Shown in pieces: positions 1-8,089 of a stretch of 64,000 nt of DNA. The notes beneath the pieces were generated by a model. That model made no database searches and was not told the DNA's origin. It saw only the letters and a program-made list of their open reading frames with translations. Within the stretch, counting starts at the first letter, position 1, and each line of letters opens with the position of its first letter. This stretch comes from Prosthecobacter dejongeii (GTDB lineage Bacteria; Verrucomicrobiota; Verrucomicrobiia; Verrucomicrobiales; Verrucomicrobiaceae), in assembly GCF_014203045.1 (NCBI RefSeq), contig NZ_JACHIF010000003.1, forward strand, positions 558,001 through 622,000. Reading direction: 5' to 3'. Made by a program: the position numbers and the translations under genes.

Positions 1-1245
1 CACGGCGGCGCACCTCTGAAAGGTCGCGTAAACATCAGCGGCAGCAAGAACTCCTCCCTGCCTATTTTGGCAGCTACTCTGCTGACCAAAGACACCTGCA
101 CCATCCGGCGTGTCCCAGATCTCAGCGATACCAACTACATGGTCCGAATCTTGGGCGAACTGGGTGCCGAAGTGGAACGCGCTAGCGGCGTGGTCGTGGT
201 GAAGGCGGAAAAAATCAAATCTGTCGCTCCTTATGAACTCGTGCGGAAGATGCGCGCCAGCATTTGCGTGCTAGGGCCTCTCACGGGCCGCCTAAAGAAA
301 TGCACCGTCTCCCTCCCTGGGGGTTGCGTCATCGGGGATCGCCCGGTGGATTTGCATCTTAAAGGTCTGGAGGCTCTAGGAGCCATCGTCACCGTGGATG
401 GCGGGGACATCAGTGTGAATGCCAAAAAAGGCTTCAAAGGCGGCCCGATGAATCTCATGGGCAAGCATGGTTCCACCGTGCTGGGCACGGACAATGTCAT
501 GATGGCGGCCACGCTGGCTAAAGGCACCACGGTTATCGAAGGTGCCGCTGCTGAGCCTGAAGTGGAGGATCTAGCCAATTTCCTCATCAAGATGGGGGCC
601 AAGATCGAAGGGGCGGGGACGAATCGCATCACCATCGAAGGCGTCAAAGAACTGCATGGGGCGGAACACACCGTGATCCCGGATCGTATCGAGGCCGGTA
701 CCTTCCTATGCGCCGGGGCCATGATCGGCGAAGGCATCACCCTGAAGCGTGTCATGCCGGAGCACATGACCGCCGTGACGGACATGCTCAAGAAGTGCGG
801 TTTCCCGATTGAGATCGGCAAGGACAGCATCAGCATCGCGCCGAATCCTGACGCGAAAGGTTTTGATCTCACCACTCTTTGTTATCCTGGATTTCCGACG
901 GACATGCAGGCGCAGTTTTGCGCGCTCGCCTGTGCCATCAGCGATACCAGCACCATCACAGAAACCATCTTCCCACAGCGCTTCATGCATGTGGCTGAAA
1001 TGAAGCGCATGGGCGCGAACATTGATCTTCAGGGTGCCACCGCCCGCATCCGTGGCGGCAACGCCCTCAAAGGTGCCCCTGTCATGGCCAGCGACCTTCG
1101 TGCCTCGGCCGCCCTCGTGCTCGCGGGCCTCATCGGCAGCGGCAAGACCGAGGTCAACCGCCTCTATCACATTGACCGTGGCTACGAGCACCTCGATGAC
1201 AAACTCGCTGGCCTGGGTGCTCAGTTGGAACGGGTGAAGGAGTGA
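1..1245 (+). CDS. murA: UDP-N-acetylglucosamine 1-carboxyvinyltransferase, 5'-truncated by the window
   Basis: MurA transfers enolpyruvate from PEP to UDP-GlcNAc, the first committed step of peptidoglycan synthesis, in the cytoplasm. The reading frame is open from base 1, so the start codon lies upstream; 414 residues are visible against about 420 for the family, so only a few are missing. The first visible residues carry the family signature [16 protein letters not shown], with the substrate-binding Lys. [14 protein letters not shown] holds the catalytic Cys near bases 325-327 (E. coli Cys115), so the usual fosfomycin target residue is kept. The C-terminal RGYE..D..L segment is typical. A VapD-like pair follows 36 bases downstream on the same strand. 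Identification is very secure. Confidence 0.97.
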   Translation, partial: HGGAPLKGRVNISGSKNSSLPILAATLLTKDTCTIRRVPDLSDTNYMVRILGELGAEVERASGVVVVKAEKIKSVAPYELVRKMRASICVLGPLTGRLKKCTVSLPGGCVIGDRPVDLHLKGLEALGAIVTVDGGDISVNAKKGFKGGPMNLMGKHGSTVLGTDNVMMAATLAKGTTVIEGAAAEPEVEDLANFLIKMGAKIEGAGTNRITIEGVKELHGAEHTVIPDRIEAGTFLCAGAMIGEGITLKRVMPEHMTAVTDMLKKCGFPIEIGKDSISIAPNPDAKGFDLTTLCYPGFPTDMQAQFCALACAISDTSTITETIFPQRFMHVAEMKRMGANIDLQGATARIRGGNALKGAPVMASDLRASAALVLAGLIGSGKTEVNRLYHIDRGYEHLDDKLAGLGAQLERVKE

Positions 1246-1281
1246 GATTGTTTTTTCTGCATTTTGAGCCATTATTTGTGT

Positions 1282-1467
1282 ATGAAGACTCTAGCGCGCA
1301 CTGCGGATGATCTCGTTCGTACCTACAGGACCTTTGGTGAATACGGACCTTTGTATGAAGTTGTGAGCAAAGTGAGCGAGTCAAAAGTACACATACGCGT
1401 CGTCGAAAGTGGCGAAGAATTGGATTACTCCGTCGACAAAGCACTCAATGATCCCGAGGCAGATTAA
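1282..1467 (+). CDS. small VapX/DUF5397-like antitoxin candidate
   Basis: A 61-residue protein starting at ATG 1282 (MKTLARTADDLV). A TTG at 1264 in frame is possible but less likely. The sequence, with FGEYGPLYEVV and a highly charged C-terminus, resembles the small DUF5397-type proteins encoded just upstream of vapD, the antitoxin (VapX) of the Haemophilus VapXD pair. Its stop codon is only two bases before the vapD-like ATG, so the two are almost certainly co-transcribed and probably translationally coupled. Antitoxin function is inferred mainly from position and size. The family match is from memory and moderately sure. Confidence 0.6.
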   Translation: MKTLARTADDLVRTYRTFGEYGPLYEVVSKVSESKVHIRVVESGEELDYSVDKALNDPEAD

Positions 1468-1469
1468 GC

Positions 1470-1748
1470 ATGTTCGCCATCACCTTTGATCTCGTTGTTG
1501 CGGAGGCGGAATTGCATCACCCAAAGGGCGTTACATCGGCCTATGCCGAAATTGCTTCGACCTTGCGTAAATTCCAGTTCGAAAGGATTCAGGGCAGTGT
1601 CTATGTCACCGAAAAAAATGACATGGCCAATCTCTTTGCGGCTTTGCTTGCACTGAAAGCACTGCCTTGGTTTCCTATGGCCGTGCGCGATATTCGTGGC
1701 TTCAAAATTGAAAATTGGAGTGATTTCACTCCAATCATCAAAGGCTAA
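1470..1748 (+). CDS. vapD: VapD-family endoribonuclease (toxin candidate)
   Basis: A 92-residue protein that strongly resembles VapD: N-terminal MFAITFDLVV beta strand with the conserved Asp, then LRKFQFERIQGSVYV, DMANLF, LKALPWFPMAVRDIRGFKIENWSDFT and a short tail. VapD proteins have a ferredoxin-like fold related to Cas2 and cleave mRNA. They occur in bacteria as toxins of type II modules and as persistence factors. Length matches the family. The putative antitoxin lies 2 bp upstream. No other toxin-antitoxin or mobile-element gene is adjacent, and murA precedes the pair, so this looks like a small accessory insertion beside a housekeeping gene. Confidence 0.88.
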   Translation: MFAITFDLVVAEAELHHPKGVTSAYAEIASTLRKFQFERIQGSVYVTEKNDMANLFAALLALKALPWFPMAVRDIRGFKIENWSDFTPIIKG

Positions 1749-1852
1749 TCAGAGCCTAAACGGGTTAGCTTCGACAAAGTTAAGTGTTATTGGCTCAACC
1801 CACTTGTAATCGCAGGGTGAGCCCTAGGTTAGATGGGGAAACCATCTCTTCT
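1749..1852. other. short convergent intergenic region with small hairpin
   Basis: Lies between vapD (+) and trpC (-). An inverted repeat AGATGG/CCATCT at 1831-1836 and 1842-1847 sits directly after the trpC stop. It lacks a strong T-run, so it is at best a weak terminator. Confidence 0.3.
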
Positions 1853-2635
1853 TTACATCTTCATCGCCCGCAGGGCAGGCAGATCCACCATGATGTTCTG
1901 GCTGCGCATGAGGGTTTCCCCAACCAAAAGTGCGTCAGCGCCAGCTTCGGCCAGGAAGGCGGCGTCAGCAGGAGTTTTGATGCCGCTTTCGGAAACGAGC
2001 AGGATGTCATCAGGCACTTCCTCGGCGAGGGCTTCGGTGGTGGCCATGTCCACGGTGAAGCTCTTGAGATTGCGATTGTTGATGCCCAGGATGCGCACGT
2101 CCGTATCTAGGGCGCGCTCAAGCTCGGGCAGGTCGTGGACTTCCATCAGCACATCGAGCTGGAAGGTGTGGGCGATGTCCAGAAGCTTGACCAGCTGATC
2201 CTGCTTCAGCGCGGCGACGATGAGCAGGATGGCATCGGCCCCGGCGACGACAGCTTCATAGATCTGTGCTTCATGGATGATGAAGTCTTTGCGCAGGCAG
2301 GGGATGTCCACCTGTTCACGGATCAGTGAGAGATACTCCAGGCGGCCCTGGAAGTACTTTTCATCCGTGAGGATGGAGAGGGCTGTGGCTCCGGCTTTCT
2401 CGTAACCGCGGGCGATGGTGAGGGGATCGAAGTCCGCTGAGATGGTGCCGACAGAAGGAGAAGCGCGTTTCACTTCAGCGATCATCCCCAGGCGAGTCGG
2501 GTCTAGGCGGAGGGCATCTTCCAGGGAGCGGAAGTCATCACGCAGGGTGGCGGCGGCACGCAGCATGTCCATGCGGGGCAGCAGTTTCTCCACTTCGAGG
2601 CGCTTGTGCGCGATGATTTCGTCCAGCTTATTCAT
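1853..2635 (-). CDS. trpC: indole-3-glycerol-phosphate synthase
   Basis: Converts carboxyphenylaminodeoxyribulose phosphate to indole-3-glycerol phosphate in tryptophan synthesis. The 260-residue product from ATG 2635 (MNKLDEIIAHKR) has the whole TIM-barrel set: AEVKRASPSVG with the catalytic Lys, ALSILTDEKYFQG, PCLRKDFI with a second catalytic Lys, YEAVVAGADAILLI, GINNRNL and LVSESGI. Length is typical. No other trp genes are in the window, so the pathway is scattered. It is divergently oriented to a flavin-dependent halogenase-like gene 139 bp away, and the two share the intergenic promoter region. Confidence 0.97.
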   Translation of the reverse strand: MNKLDEIIAHKRLEVEKLLPRMDMLRAAATLRDDFRSLEDALRLDPTRLGMIAEVKRASPSVGTISADFDPLTIARGYEKAGATALSILTDEKYFQGRLEYLSLIREQVDIPCLRKDFIIHEAQIYEAVVAGADAILLIVAALKQDQLVKLLDIAHTFQLDVLMEVHDLPELERALDTDVRILGINNRNLKSFTVDMATTEALAEEVPDDILLVSESGIKTPADAAFLAEAGADALLVGETLMRSQNIMVDLPALRAMKM

Positions 2636-2774
2636 AGGGGGGCGGAAGATGGGGGCGATCTGGCTCGGTGCAAGTTGCACCTTGCACGGTATTTTTCTCA
2701 GTAAAAAGTTAGACAGAGGTGGCTCAGGGTTGCACCTCGCAGGCAGACATTTATTTTGAATCTCTGACTGCCTT

Positions 2775-4061
2775 ATGAAGATCGCCTCAAAACCTTTCCG
2801 TGTCGGCATCGTGGGTGCCGGTCCTGCTGGTGCCACGCTGGCTTGTTTGCTCGCCAAAGAAGGTGTGGACGCGGTGTTCTTCGATGATGGCAAGCGCCCC
2901 GACATGGTGGTGGGGGAATCCCTGGTGCCACGTCTGGTCAATGTCTTCCGCCGCCTGGGCATCGAAGATGAAGTGGCCAAGCTGGGCACCTACAAGCCGG
3001 GGGTGACCTGGATCTTTGACGAAAATGATGCACTAGAGCTTTCCTTCACCGCCATGCGTGGGGTGCTGCCTACCTACGCCTACAATGTGCATCGCCGCCC
3101 CTTTGATGACCTGGTCCACCAGACCGCGCTGGATGCAGGCGCTCGATTCGTGCCGTGCGACGTGAAGCTTGAGATCGGCCTAACCGAACGTGGTGAAAAG
3201 GTGCCGCGCCTCAGCGCAGCCACCCTGGCCCTGGTGCCTGACTGGAATGGCAAGCAGCCAGACTTGCTGGTGGATGCCAGCGGCCGCCGTCGTTTGTTTG
3301 CAAAGTTGCTGGGCATCAAAGCTGCGATTGGTGATCGCAAAGATGTCTCCCACTTTGCCCATTATGAAAACTGCACCATGCCAGTTCCTTCGGGGCAGAC
3401 AGTGATCACTCGCCTGAAGCATGGCTGGTCCTGGCGCATCCCTCTCCTGCATGCCCTGAGCATCGGCGTAGTTTTCGATAAAGAGCATGCGAAGCAATAT
3501 GGCAAGACGCCTGAGGAGCAGCTCGAGGCTGTCATCGAGCAGAACAAGCCTCTGGCCGATGCCTGCCCTAACCGCAAGCGTATCACGCCGGTGACTACTT
3601 ATGCGAATTATCAGCTCATCTCAGAACAGGGCCATGGAGATGGCTGGGTGACGGTGGGAGATGCCTTTGGTTTTGTAGATCCCATGCTCTCCCCAGGGCT
3701 CTGCATGGCCATGACCTCGGCGGAGATGCTGGCAGATGCCATTTTGCAAAATCGCCAGGATGATTGGGATCGCGCTTTCAAGAATTACCTCGACTGGTTC
3801 CGTGACATGCTCAATGCCTGGCAGGAGTTGGTGGACATGTTTTATGGCGGGCAGATCTTTGCCCTTCAGCGCACCGGCACGAAGATGTCTCAAATGTTCC
3901 CTGGCAAGATCAGCATGGTCATGCAGCGGCACTTTGAGAAAAACATTTCCGGCATGGCCGGCGGGGGTCTGACGAATCATCCCTACAGCCGGAACTTGCT
4001 GCGGTTCATGACGCGCTTTGCCATTTATGGCGAGGAGCCAGCGGACTACGCCGTGGTGTGA
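2775..4061 (+). CDS. FAD-dependent oxidoreductase with halogenase signatures
   Basis: A 428-residue soluble flavoprotein. Residues 11-20 form the GxGxxG dinucleotide fold (GIVGAGPAGA). GESLVPR at about 47-53 and GDAFGFVDPMLSPG at 295-308 are the usual FAD contacts of the geranylgeranyl-reductase/halogenase group. WSWRIP at 218-223 matches the WxWxIP motif used to recognise flavin-dependent halogenases, and Lys74 in TYKPG lies where halogenases place their catalytic lysine. Reaction and substrate are unknown. It could instead be a halogenase-like monooxygenase or a reductase acting on isoprenoid or polyketide. It faces trpC divergently and ends in a 16-bp convergent overlap with the next gene. 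Confidence 0.75.
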   Translation: MKIASKPFRVGIVGAGPAGATLACLLAKEGVDAVFFDDGKRPDMVVGESLVPRLVNVFRRLGIEDEVAKLGTYKPGVTWIFDENDALELSFTAMRGVLPTYAYNVHRRPFDDLVHQTALDAGARFVPCDVKLEIGLTERGEKVPRLSAATLALVPDWNGKQPDLLVDASGRRRLFAKLLGIKAAIGDRKDVSHFAHYENCTMPVPSGQTVITRLKHGWSWRIPLLHALSIGVVFDKEHAKQYGKTPEEQLEAVIEQNKPLADACPNRKRITPVTTYANYQLISEQGHGDGWVTVGDAFGFVDPMLSPGLCMAMTSAEMLADAILQNRQDDWDRAFKNYLDWFRDMLNAWQELVDMFYGGQIFALQRTGTKMSQMFPGKISMVMQRHFEKNISGMAGGGLTNHPYSRNLLRFMTRFAIYGEEPADYAVV

Positions 4062-4990
4062 CGCCTGCGCCAAAAGGCCAGCCACAGGCCGCCGATGAGG
4101 CCCCACAGGCCTAGGGCGGCAAATCCTAGTAAGGACGCTGCCAGGGCCTTGGCTGGGCCGATCCCCGCCTGCCCACCTAGCCACTCTACCAGCAGACCTT
4201 CCCGTACGCCGAGGCCACTCAGGGTGATGGGTAGGGAAGCGATGGCATCCACCACGGGCATTAAGCCAAGTAGTTGGGGCAATGAAACGTTTGTGCCCAA
4301 GGCTCGCGCTGCCGCCCAGTAGGCGGCATAAGCACAGGCGGTGCCTAGGGCCGAGACGGCAAAGCCGGAGAATAACCAGGGATGCCGAAACGTGCCTGCA
4401 TAGATCGGCGCTGCTTTGGCTGAGAGCCAGCGCAGCCCGGGGATGCGAGTAAAAAGCCGCTGGAGCCAAGGTTCCATGATGACCCCCAGCCCCAGAAAGG
4501 ATAGCCCCGTGAAGGCGAGCAAGGCCATGTCAGTGGTGGCTAGTACATTCTCCGGCAAACCTGCCTGTCGTGAAAACAGGCCATACAGAATGACGCCTCC
4601 AAAAAGCCCACCGATGTGATCCAGGATCAGGGAGCCTACGATAGCGCCACGTCTTTCCGGAAAGGTGCGAGAAAGCAGCAGGAGCCGGATGCCATCGGCC
4701 CCAATGGGCCCGAGGAAGTAAAGATTGAAAAAATCTGCGAACAATGTCAGCCGCAGCAATTCCCCGTAGTGGGCCTTCAGCCCATACACGCGGAGAAACC
4801 ACCACCACCGCCCCGCCCAGCCGGGCACAGACAGCCCGCCAAGCAAAAAGGCTAAAGCGAGCCACCGGAAATCCAGTGAGGACCAGGAAAGTTCGCCCGC
4901 TCCCTCCAGCCTGAGCCGCCTCAGCACCCACCACATCAGCCCCAGGGCCAGGGCGGCGCGGAGCAAGAGAAAAAGGTGACGGATGCGCAT
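4046..4990 (-). CDS. flippase-like (UPF0104/LPG synthase TM-type) integral membrane protein
   Basis: A 314-residue protein with about eight hydrophobic segments and little soluble sequence. It fits the lysylphosphatidylglycerol synthase transmembrane-region family (UPF0104), including GRWWWFLRVYGL, FFNLYFLGPIGADGIR, SLILDHIGGLFGG and LPITLSGLGVREGLLVEWL. The last is the typical helix with the conserved SGLGVRE. Members are thought to flip lipids or lipid-linked sugars, but the substrate here is unknown. The 3' end overlaps the convergent flavoprotein gene by 16 bp. Confidence 0.85.
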   Translation of the reverse strand: MRIRHLFLLLRAALALGLMWWVLRRLRLEGAGELSWSSLDFRWLALAFLLGGLSVPGWAGRWWWFLRVYGLKAHYGELLRLTLFADFFNLYFLGPIGADGIRLLLLSRTFPERRGAIVGSLILDHIGGLFGGVILYGLFSRQAGLPENVLATTDMALLAFTGLSFLGLGVIMEPWLQRLFTRIPGLRWLSAKAAPIYAGTFRHPWLFSGFAVSALGTACAYAAYWAAARALGTNVSLPQLLGLMPVVDAIASLPITLSGLGVREGLLVEWLGGQAGIGPAKALAASLLGFAALGLWGLIGGLWLAFWRRRHTTA

Positions 4991-5129
4991 GTGAAGCGAG
5001 AACTTTAGTCAACCCCGGGTCGAAATCCAAACGGCAAGTGACAAGAAGCATCTTTTGACCCGCTTGACCTTTGACCTGCCTTCATCCCCGTGCATCTCTA
5101 CGGGCTTCCTTTTAGCCCCTTTCTCGACC

Positions 5130-6452
5130 ATGTCCGTTTCCATTCCCCCACGCACCATCTACATCGGCCTCGCAGGACTGGGGAACGTGGGAGCAGGTGT
5201 TTTTAAAAACCTAGAACAGAATGGCGATCTCATCCGCCAGCGCACCGGGGCAGATATCCGGGTGAAGCGCGTGGTCGTGCGGGATCTCCAGCGCGCGAGA
5301 GATGTGGTGGTGCCAGAGGCCATGCTTTCTACCCAGTGGCAGGACCTCATCGCGGATGAAGAAATCCAGGTGGTGGTCGAGCTCATCGGTGGCACCACCA
5401 CGGCCTATGATTTGGTGTGTGCAGCCCTGCGGGCCAAAAAGATTGTCGTCACGGGCAACAAGGCTCTGCTGGCCGAGCGCGGACAGGAATTGTTTGCGCT
5501 GGCGGAGCAGTGTGGGGTACCCATCTATTTTGAAGCGGCTGTCGCTGGCGGTATTCCCATCATTCAAGTGTTGCAGGAGGGGCTTGTGGGGAATCGCATC
5601 CTGTCCATCCACGGCATCATCAATGGCACGTGCAACTACATCCTCACGCGCATGTCTCAGGCGGGCCTCAGTTATGAGGACGCCCTGCGTGAAGCCCAGG
5701 AAAAGGGCTATGCCGAGGCTGATCCGACGCTGGATGTCAGCGGCTGGGACGCTGCGCACAAGGCCATCATCCTGGCTTCTCTGAGCTACGGATTCTGGAT
5801 CCCCACGCCCTGCGTGCATGTGGAGGGCGTGGATAAGATTGACATCGTGGATTTCAAATTTGCCAAACGTCTGGGTTACACCATCAAGCTTCTGTCTGTG
5901 ATCCGTGCCGATGAGCAGGGCCTCGTGGAGGTGCGCACGCAGCCGACTCTTGTGCCCCTTTCTCACGTGCTGGCGAATGTGAGTGGCAGCTTCAATGCCG
6001 TGCTGGTGAATGGCGACATTGTCGGTGAAACGCTTTTTTATGGCCGAGGAGCCGGGCAAGACCCGACGAGCAGCAGTGTCATCAGCGACCTCTGTGAAGC
6101 CGCCGCCGTGTTGGTTTATGGCTCTCGCCACAGTGGCTTCGTACCGCATGGGCTTTATGGGAAAAGTAAACCCATGGAGGATACCGTTTCCCATTATTAC
6201 CTGCGACTGACGGTGGATGATGTGCCGGGTGTGTTGGCCCAGGTCTCCACCGTTCTTGGGCAGCGAAACATCGGTATCTCCTCCATGATCCAGCCAGAAG
6301 ATCTCGAAGACACCAGTGGCAGCACCAGCCTGGTGCTGATGCTGCATGATGCCAGCCTGGGCGATATGCTGAAGGCTCTGGAGGCTCTCAGTTCACTCGC
6401 CTGCGTGCGTGGCAAACCGAGCTGGATGCGCGTGGAAACCTTGCAGGGATAA
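5130..6452 (+). CDS. hom: homoserine dehydrogenase
   Basis: Reduces aspartate semialdehyde to homoserine on the way to threonine and methionine. I chose ATG 5130 (MSVSIPPRTIYIG), giving 440 residues and putting the NAD(P) fold GLAGLGNVGAGV at the N-terminus. An ATG at 5055 would add 25 unlikely residues. Further motifs are VTGNKALLAERG, AAVAGGIPII, INGTCNYILTRM and ADPTLDVSGWDAAHKAIILA with the catalytic Lys. A C-terminal ACT domain (HYYLRLTVDDVPGVLAQVS) suggests threonine feedback control. It stands alone, without thrB, thrC or an aspartokinase next to it. Confidence 0.97.
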   Translation: MSVSIPPRTIYIGLAGLGNVGAGVFKNLEQNGDLIRQRTGADIRVKRVVVRDLQRARDVVVPEAMLSTQWQDLIADEEIQVVVELIGGTTTAYDLVCAALRAKKIVVTGNKALLAERGQELFALAEQCGVPIYFEAAVAGGIPIIQVLQEGLVGNRILSIHGIINGTCNYILTRMSQAGLSYEDALREAQEKGYAEADPTLDVSGWDAAHKAIILASLSYGFWIPTPCVHVEGVDKIDIVDFKFAKRLGYTIKLLSVIRADEQGLVEVRTQPTLVPLSHVLANVSGSFNAVLVNGDIVGETLFYGRGAGQDPTSSSVISDLCEAAAVLVYGSRHSGFVPHGLYGKSKPMEDTVSHYYLRLTVDDVPGVLAQVSTVLGQRNIGISSMIQPEDLEDTSGSTSLVLMLHDASLGDMLKALEALSSLACVRGKPSWMRVETLQG

Positions 6453-6460
6453 GCGGAAGA

Positions 6461-6778
6461 TCACTTCAACTTGGTCCAGACAATGTCATGATACAGGTCG
6501 CCACTGCGATCTACCTGCACTTGAGCCACCCAGGGATCAAAGCCCAGCATCATGGCCCGTGAGCAGACGCTGTCGTGATCGCTATGGGTGAGAGGGGGTG
6601 CGGGTTTCGGTTCCAGGCTGGCATTGATGTGAACCAGCATGTTGTTGTCAGAACTTCGGGCTTCGATGTCCTTCGTTCCATGCCGCTGCGTGGTGTGGTA
6701 GCAGCGGTAACCATTTTCGATCAGCCATTTCTCCACATGGCGTTCCCCGTATTCGGCGATGTCTGTCGGTGTCAACAT
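6461..6778 (-). CDS. small protein resembling a degraded PD-(D/E)XK nuclease
   Basis: A 105-residue protein from ATG 6778 (MLTPTDIAEYGERHVEKWL). Its N-terminal half has the layout of restriction-endonuclease-fold proteins: GERHVEKWLIENGYRCYHTT, then GTKDIEAR followed by MLVHINA where a nuclease would show (E/Q)xK. The second motif reads HIN, so the metal-binding triad is probably lost. The C-terminal part has no recognisable features. It sits convergently 8 bp after hom in an accessory-looking patch beside a dispersed repeat. Function is unknown, and the nuclease resemblance is weak and made by eye. Confidence 0.5.
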   Translation of the reverse strand: MLTPTDIAEYGERHVEKWLIENGYRCYHTTQRHGTKDIEARSSDNNMLVHINASLEPKPAPPLTHSDHDSVCSRAMMLGFDPWVAQVQVDRSGDLYHDIVWTKLK

Positions 6779-6900
6779 AGCGCATGGTGGGTTGAGTTGA
6801 TTCACTTCCTTAGCCAAACGGCTTTTTTTGGAACTGAATTATCTCGAGTTTTTATCACGAGGCGTTTTGCAACACAATGCTGCGCTATCAGGCAAGATGC

Positions 6901-7085
6901 AAAAAAATAGGGCGAACCACCCGGTTCGCCCTGATTTTTTCGAAGGTTACCAACAGCCAGAAGACAACCCACTATCTGAAATATTCGACTGAGGCCCGCA
7001 GTGCGTTCTTCAATGTGGAGGCAGTATGCCACATCTATTTCTCGATGAGTCAGGTCATGGTAAGAGGGTTGTAAGGAGAATGTCA
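6901..7085 (-). repeat. dispersed element, copy A (candidate small RNA with terminator)
   Basis: Read on the minus strand from 7085 to 6901, this matches 42063-42250 on the plus strand over its full length, by eye roughly three quarters identical. A 34-bp block is invariant (6949-6982 here). Both copies begin TGACA..CTCCTTACAA, continue through CACATTGA and GACCTTCGAAAA-like blocks, and end in a hairpin (GGGCGAACC/GGTTCGCCC) followed by seven T on the element's own strand. It begins 48 bp after the stop of the same-strand membrane gene. It could be a 3'-UTR or small-RNA element, or a decayed short gene. Confidence 0.75.
6909..6931. terminator. hairpin terminator within repeat copy A
   Basis: Inverted repeat AGGGCGAACC/GGTTCGCCCT with a three-base loop, flanked by an A-run on one side and a T-run on the other, so it can act in both directions. 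On the minus strand it would end transcripts from the membrane gene at 7134-7910 or from the element itself. Confidence 0.8.
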
Positions 7086-7133
7086 TTTCCTGCCAAAACT
7101 TGGGGAAAGCTTGGTTCAGAAGAAGTGCTCTCC

Positions 7134-7910
7134 TTATTTTTTCCCTTCATCATAGAATTGGTGAAAAAGGATTTGGACCTTAGGAAAATAAAATTCGTGG
7201 GTCAGGAGAATATCGACGAGCGAGTTCGAAAAACAAAATACCAATGGCAGTGCGATTTTCCAAAAATCGGGGAGGTTTAAACCGTCGCCAACCAACAGAA
7301 TGAAAAGGAGAAGAATAAGGTGGATCACATTATTGATCAGCCATCGGCGAGGCGACTTATCAGAATCATGCTGGATCACCAGGGTGCCCCGCTCTTCCCG
7401 GATAGTTGGGGAATTGCAGGAGATGACAAACCACAACCAAACAATGTTGAGTGCGAGTAGGATCAGATAAGCCCAAAAAAAGTGATGCGGATTAGCCACA
7501 CTAAGACCCAGAGGAACAAACATTAATCCTTGGGAAACGAGCATCAGAGTATCAGCGACTCTTCTGCGACGCGAAAAGACCCTTGAAAGGACATCAATGC
7601 GTGCCGTGCTGACTGCCTTTTTGGCATCATGGGCAAAGAGATCGATATAGCGGCTGTCTCCGATGAAATATCTTAAAAAAGTGGGCAGATAGGCAATGCA
7701 GAAGATGCTCAGTGGGACTGTTGCAAAATGGATGAATTCTCGAAAATTGCTACCTTTCGAGCTAGCTTCAAAGCATGTTTTGGCAGCCTGCGTGAGCGAG
7801 AAGCTCATGATGATGAGCCAGGGCCATTTCAATGAATCATAAGTGCGCTCAACAATGGTCAGTTGGGATTCAACGATTTCCTCTGGGCTGCGTAAATGTT
7901 CTTCCATCAT
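7134..7910 (-). CDS. multi-pass membrane protein of unknown function
   Basis: A 258-residue protein (start at 7910 or the adjacent ATG 7907). It has a charged N-terminus (HLRSPEEIVESQLTIVERTYD), then about five hydrophobic segments near residues 30-45, 65-85, 125-160, 190-210 and 215-235. A central basic patch SRVFSRRRRVAD probably faces the cytoplasm. I do not recognise the family. Its base composition is more A+T-rich than the neighbouring housekeeping genes, and it adjoins repeat copy A, which is consistent with an acquired patch. Confidence 0.65.
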   Translation of the reverse strand: MMEEHLRSPEEIVESQLTIVERTYDSLKWPWLIIMSFSLTQAAKTCFEASSKGSNFREFIHFATVPLSIFCIAYLPTFLRYFIGDSRYIDLFAHDAKKAVSTARIDVLSRVFSRRRRVADTLMLVSQGLMFVPLGLSVANPHHFFWAYLILLALNIVWLWFVISCNSPTIREERGTLVIQHDSDKSPRRWLINNVIHLILLLFILLVGDGLNLPDFWKIALPLVFCFSNSLVDILLTHEFYFPKVQILFHQFYDEGKK

Positions 7911-8089
7911 AGTAAGGGCGCTTATTCGTCTAGAAAAAAGTCTGCCAAGACAAGCATTAAAATGAAGAAGATAGTAGCCTGTTTGTCACATTGGAAATAA
8001 TAGCCGCAGTTCCCGGATTTGGTCAAAACTGAACCATCGCGATGCGATAGCTCAGTCGTGTCAAAGGCACACCGCCAACTCCCGTCTCC

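Larger units (their letters stand above)
6779..7133. other. accessory intergenic stretch containing repeat copy A
   Basis: A gap of about 355 bases without a convincing gene. Most of it (6901-7085) is one copy of the dispersed element described separately. A 94-codon open frame on the minus strand (6802-7086) crosses the element but runs through its terminator and has no other support, so I do not call it as a gene. Confidence 0.6.

Noticed and set aside
1853..2989. Extended trpC reading frame to 2989 (378 codons)
   Set aside because: The extra N-terminus overlaps the divergent flavoprotein gene and has no homology. TrpC begins naturally at 2635.
5211..6347. Long minus-strand open frame (378 codons) opposite hom
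   Set aside because: It is an antisense shadow of the G+C-rich hom gene with no recognisable motifs.
6901..7085. Repeat as an insertion-sequence end or CRISPR-like array
   Set aside because: No transposase, terminal inverted repeats, target duplications or regularly spaced short repeats. Only two copies, 35 kb apart.
6802..7086. A 94-codon minus-strand open frame across repeat copy A, part of which reads in the same frame in copy B
   Set aside because: Copy B has an in-frame stop, changes are not concentrated at third positions, and the frame runs through a terminator hairpin. A decayed gene remains possible, so it is discussed with the repeat.
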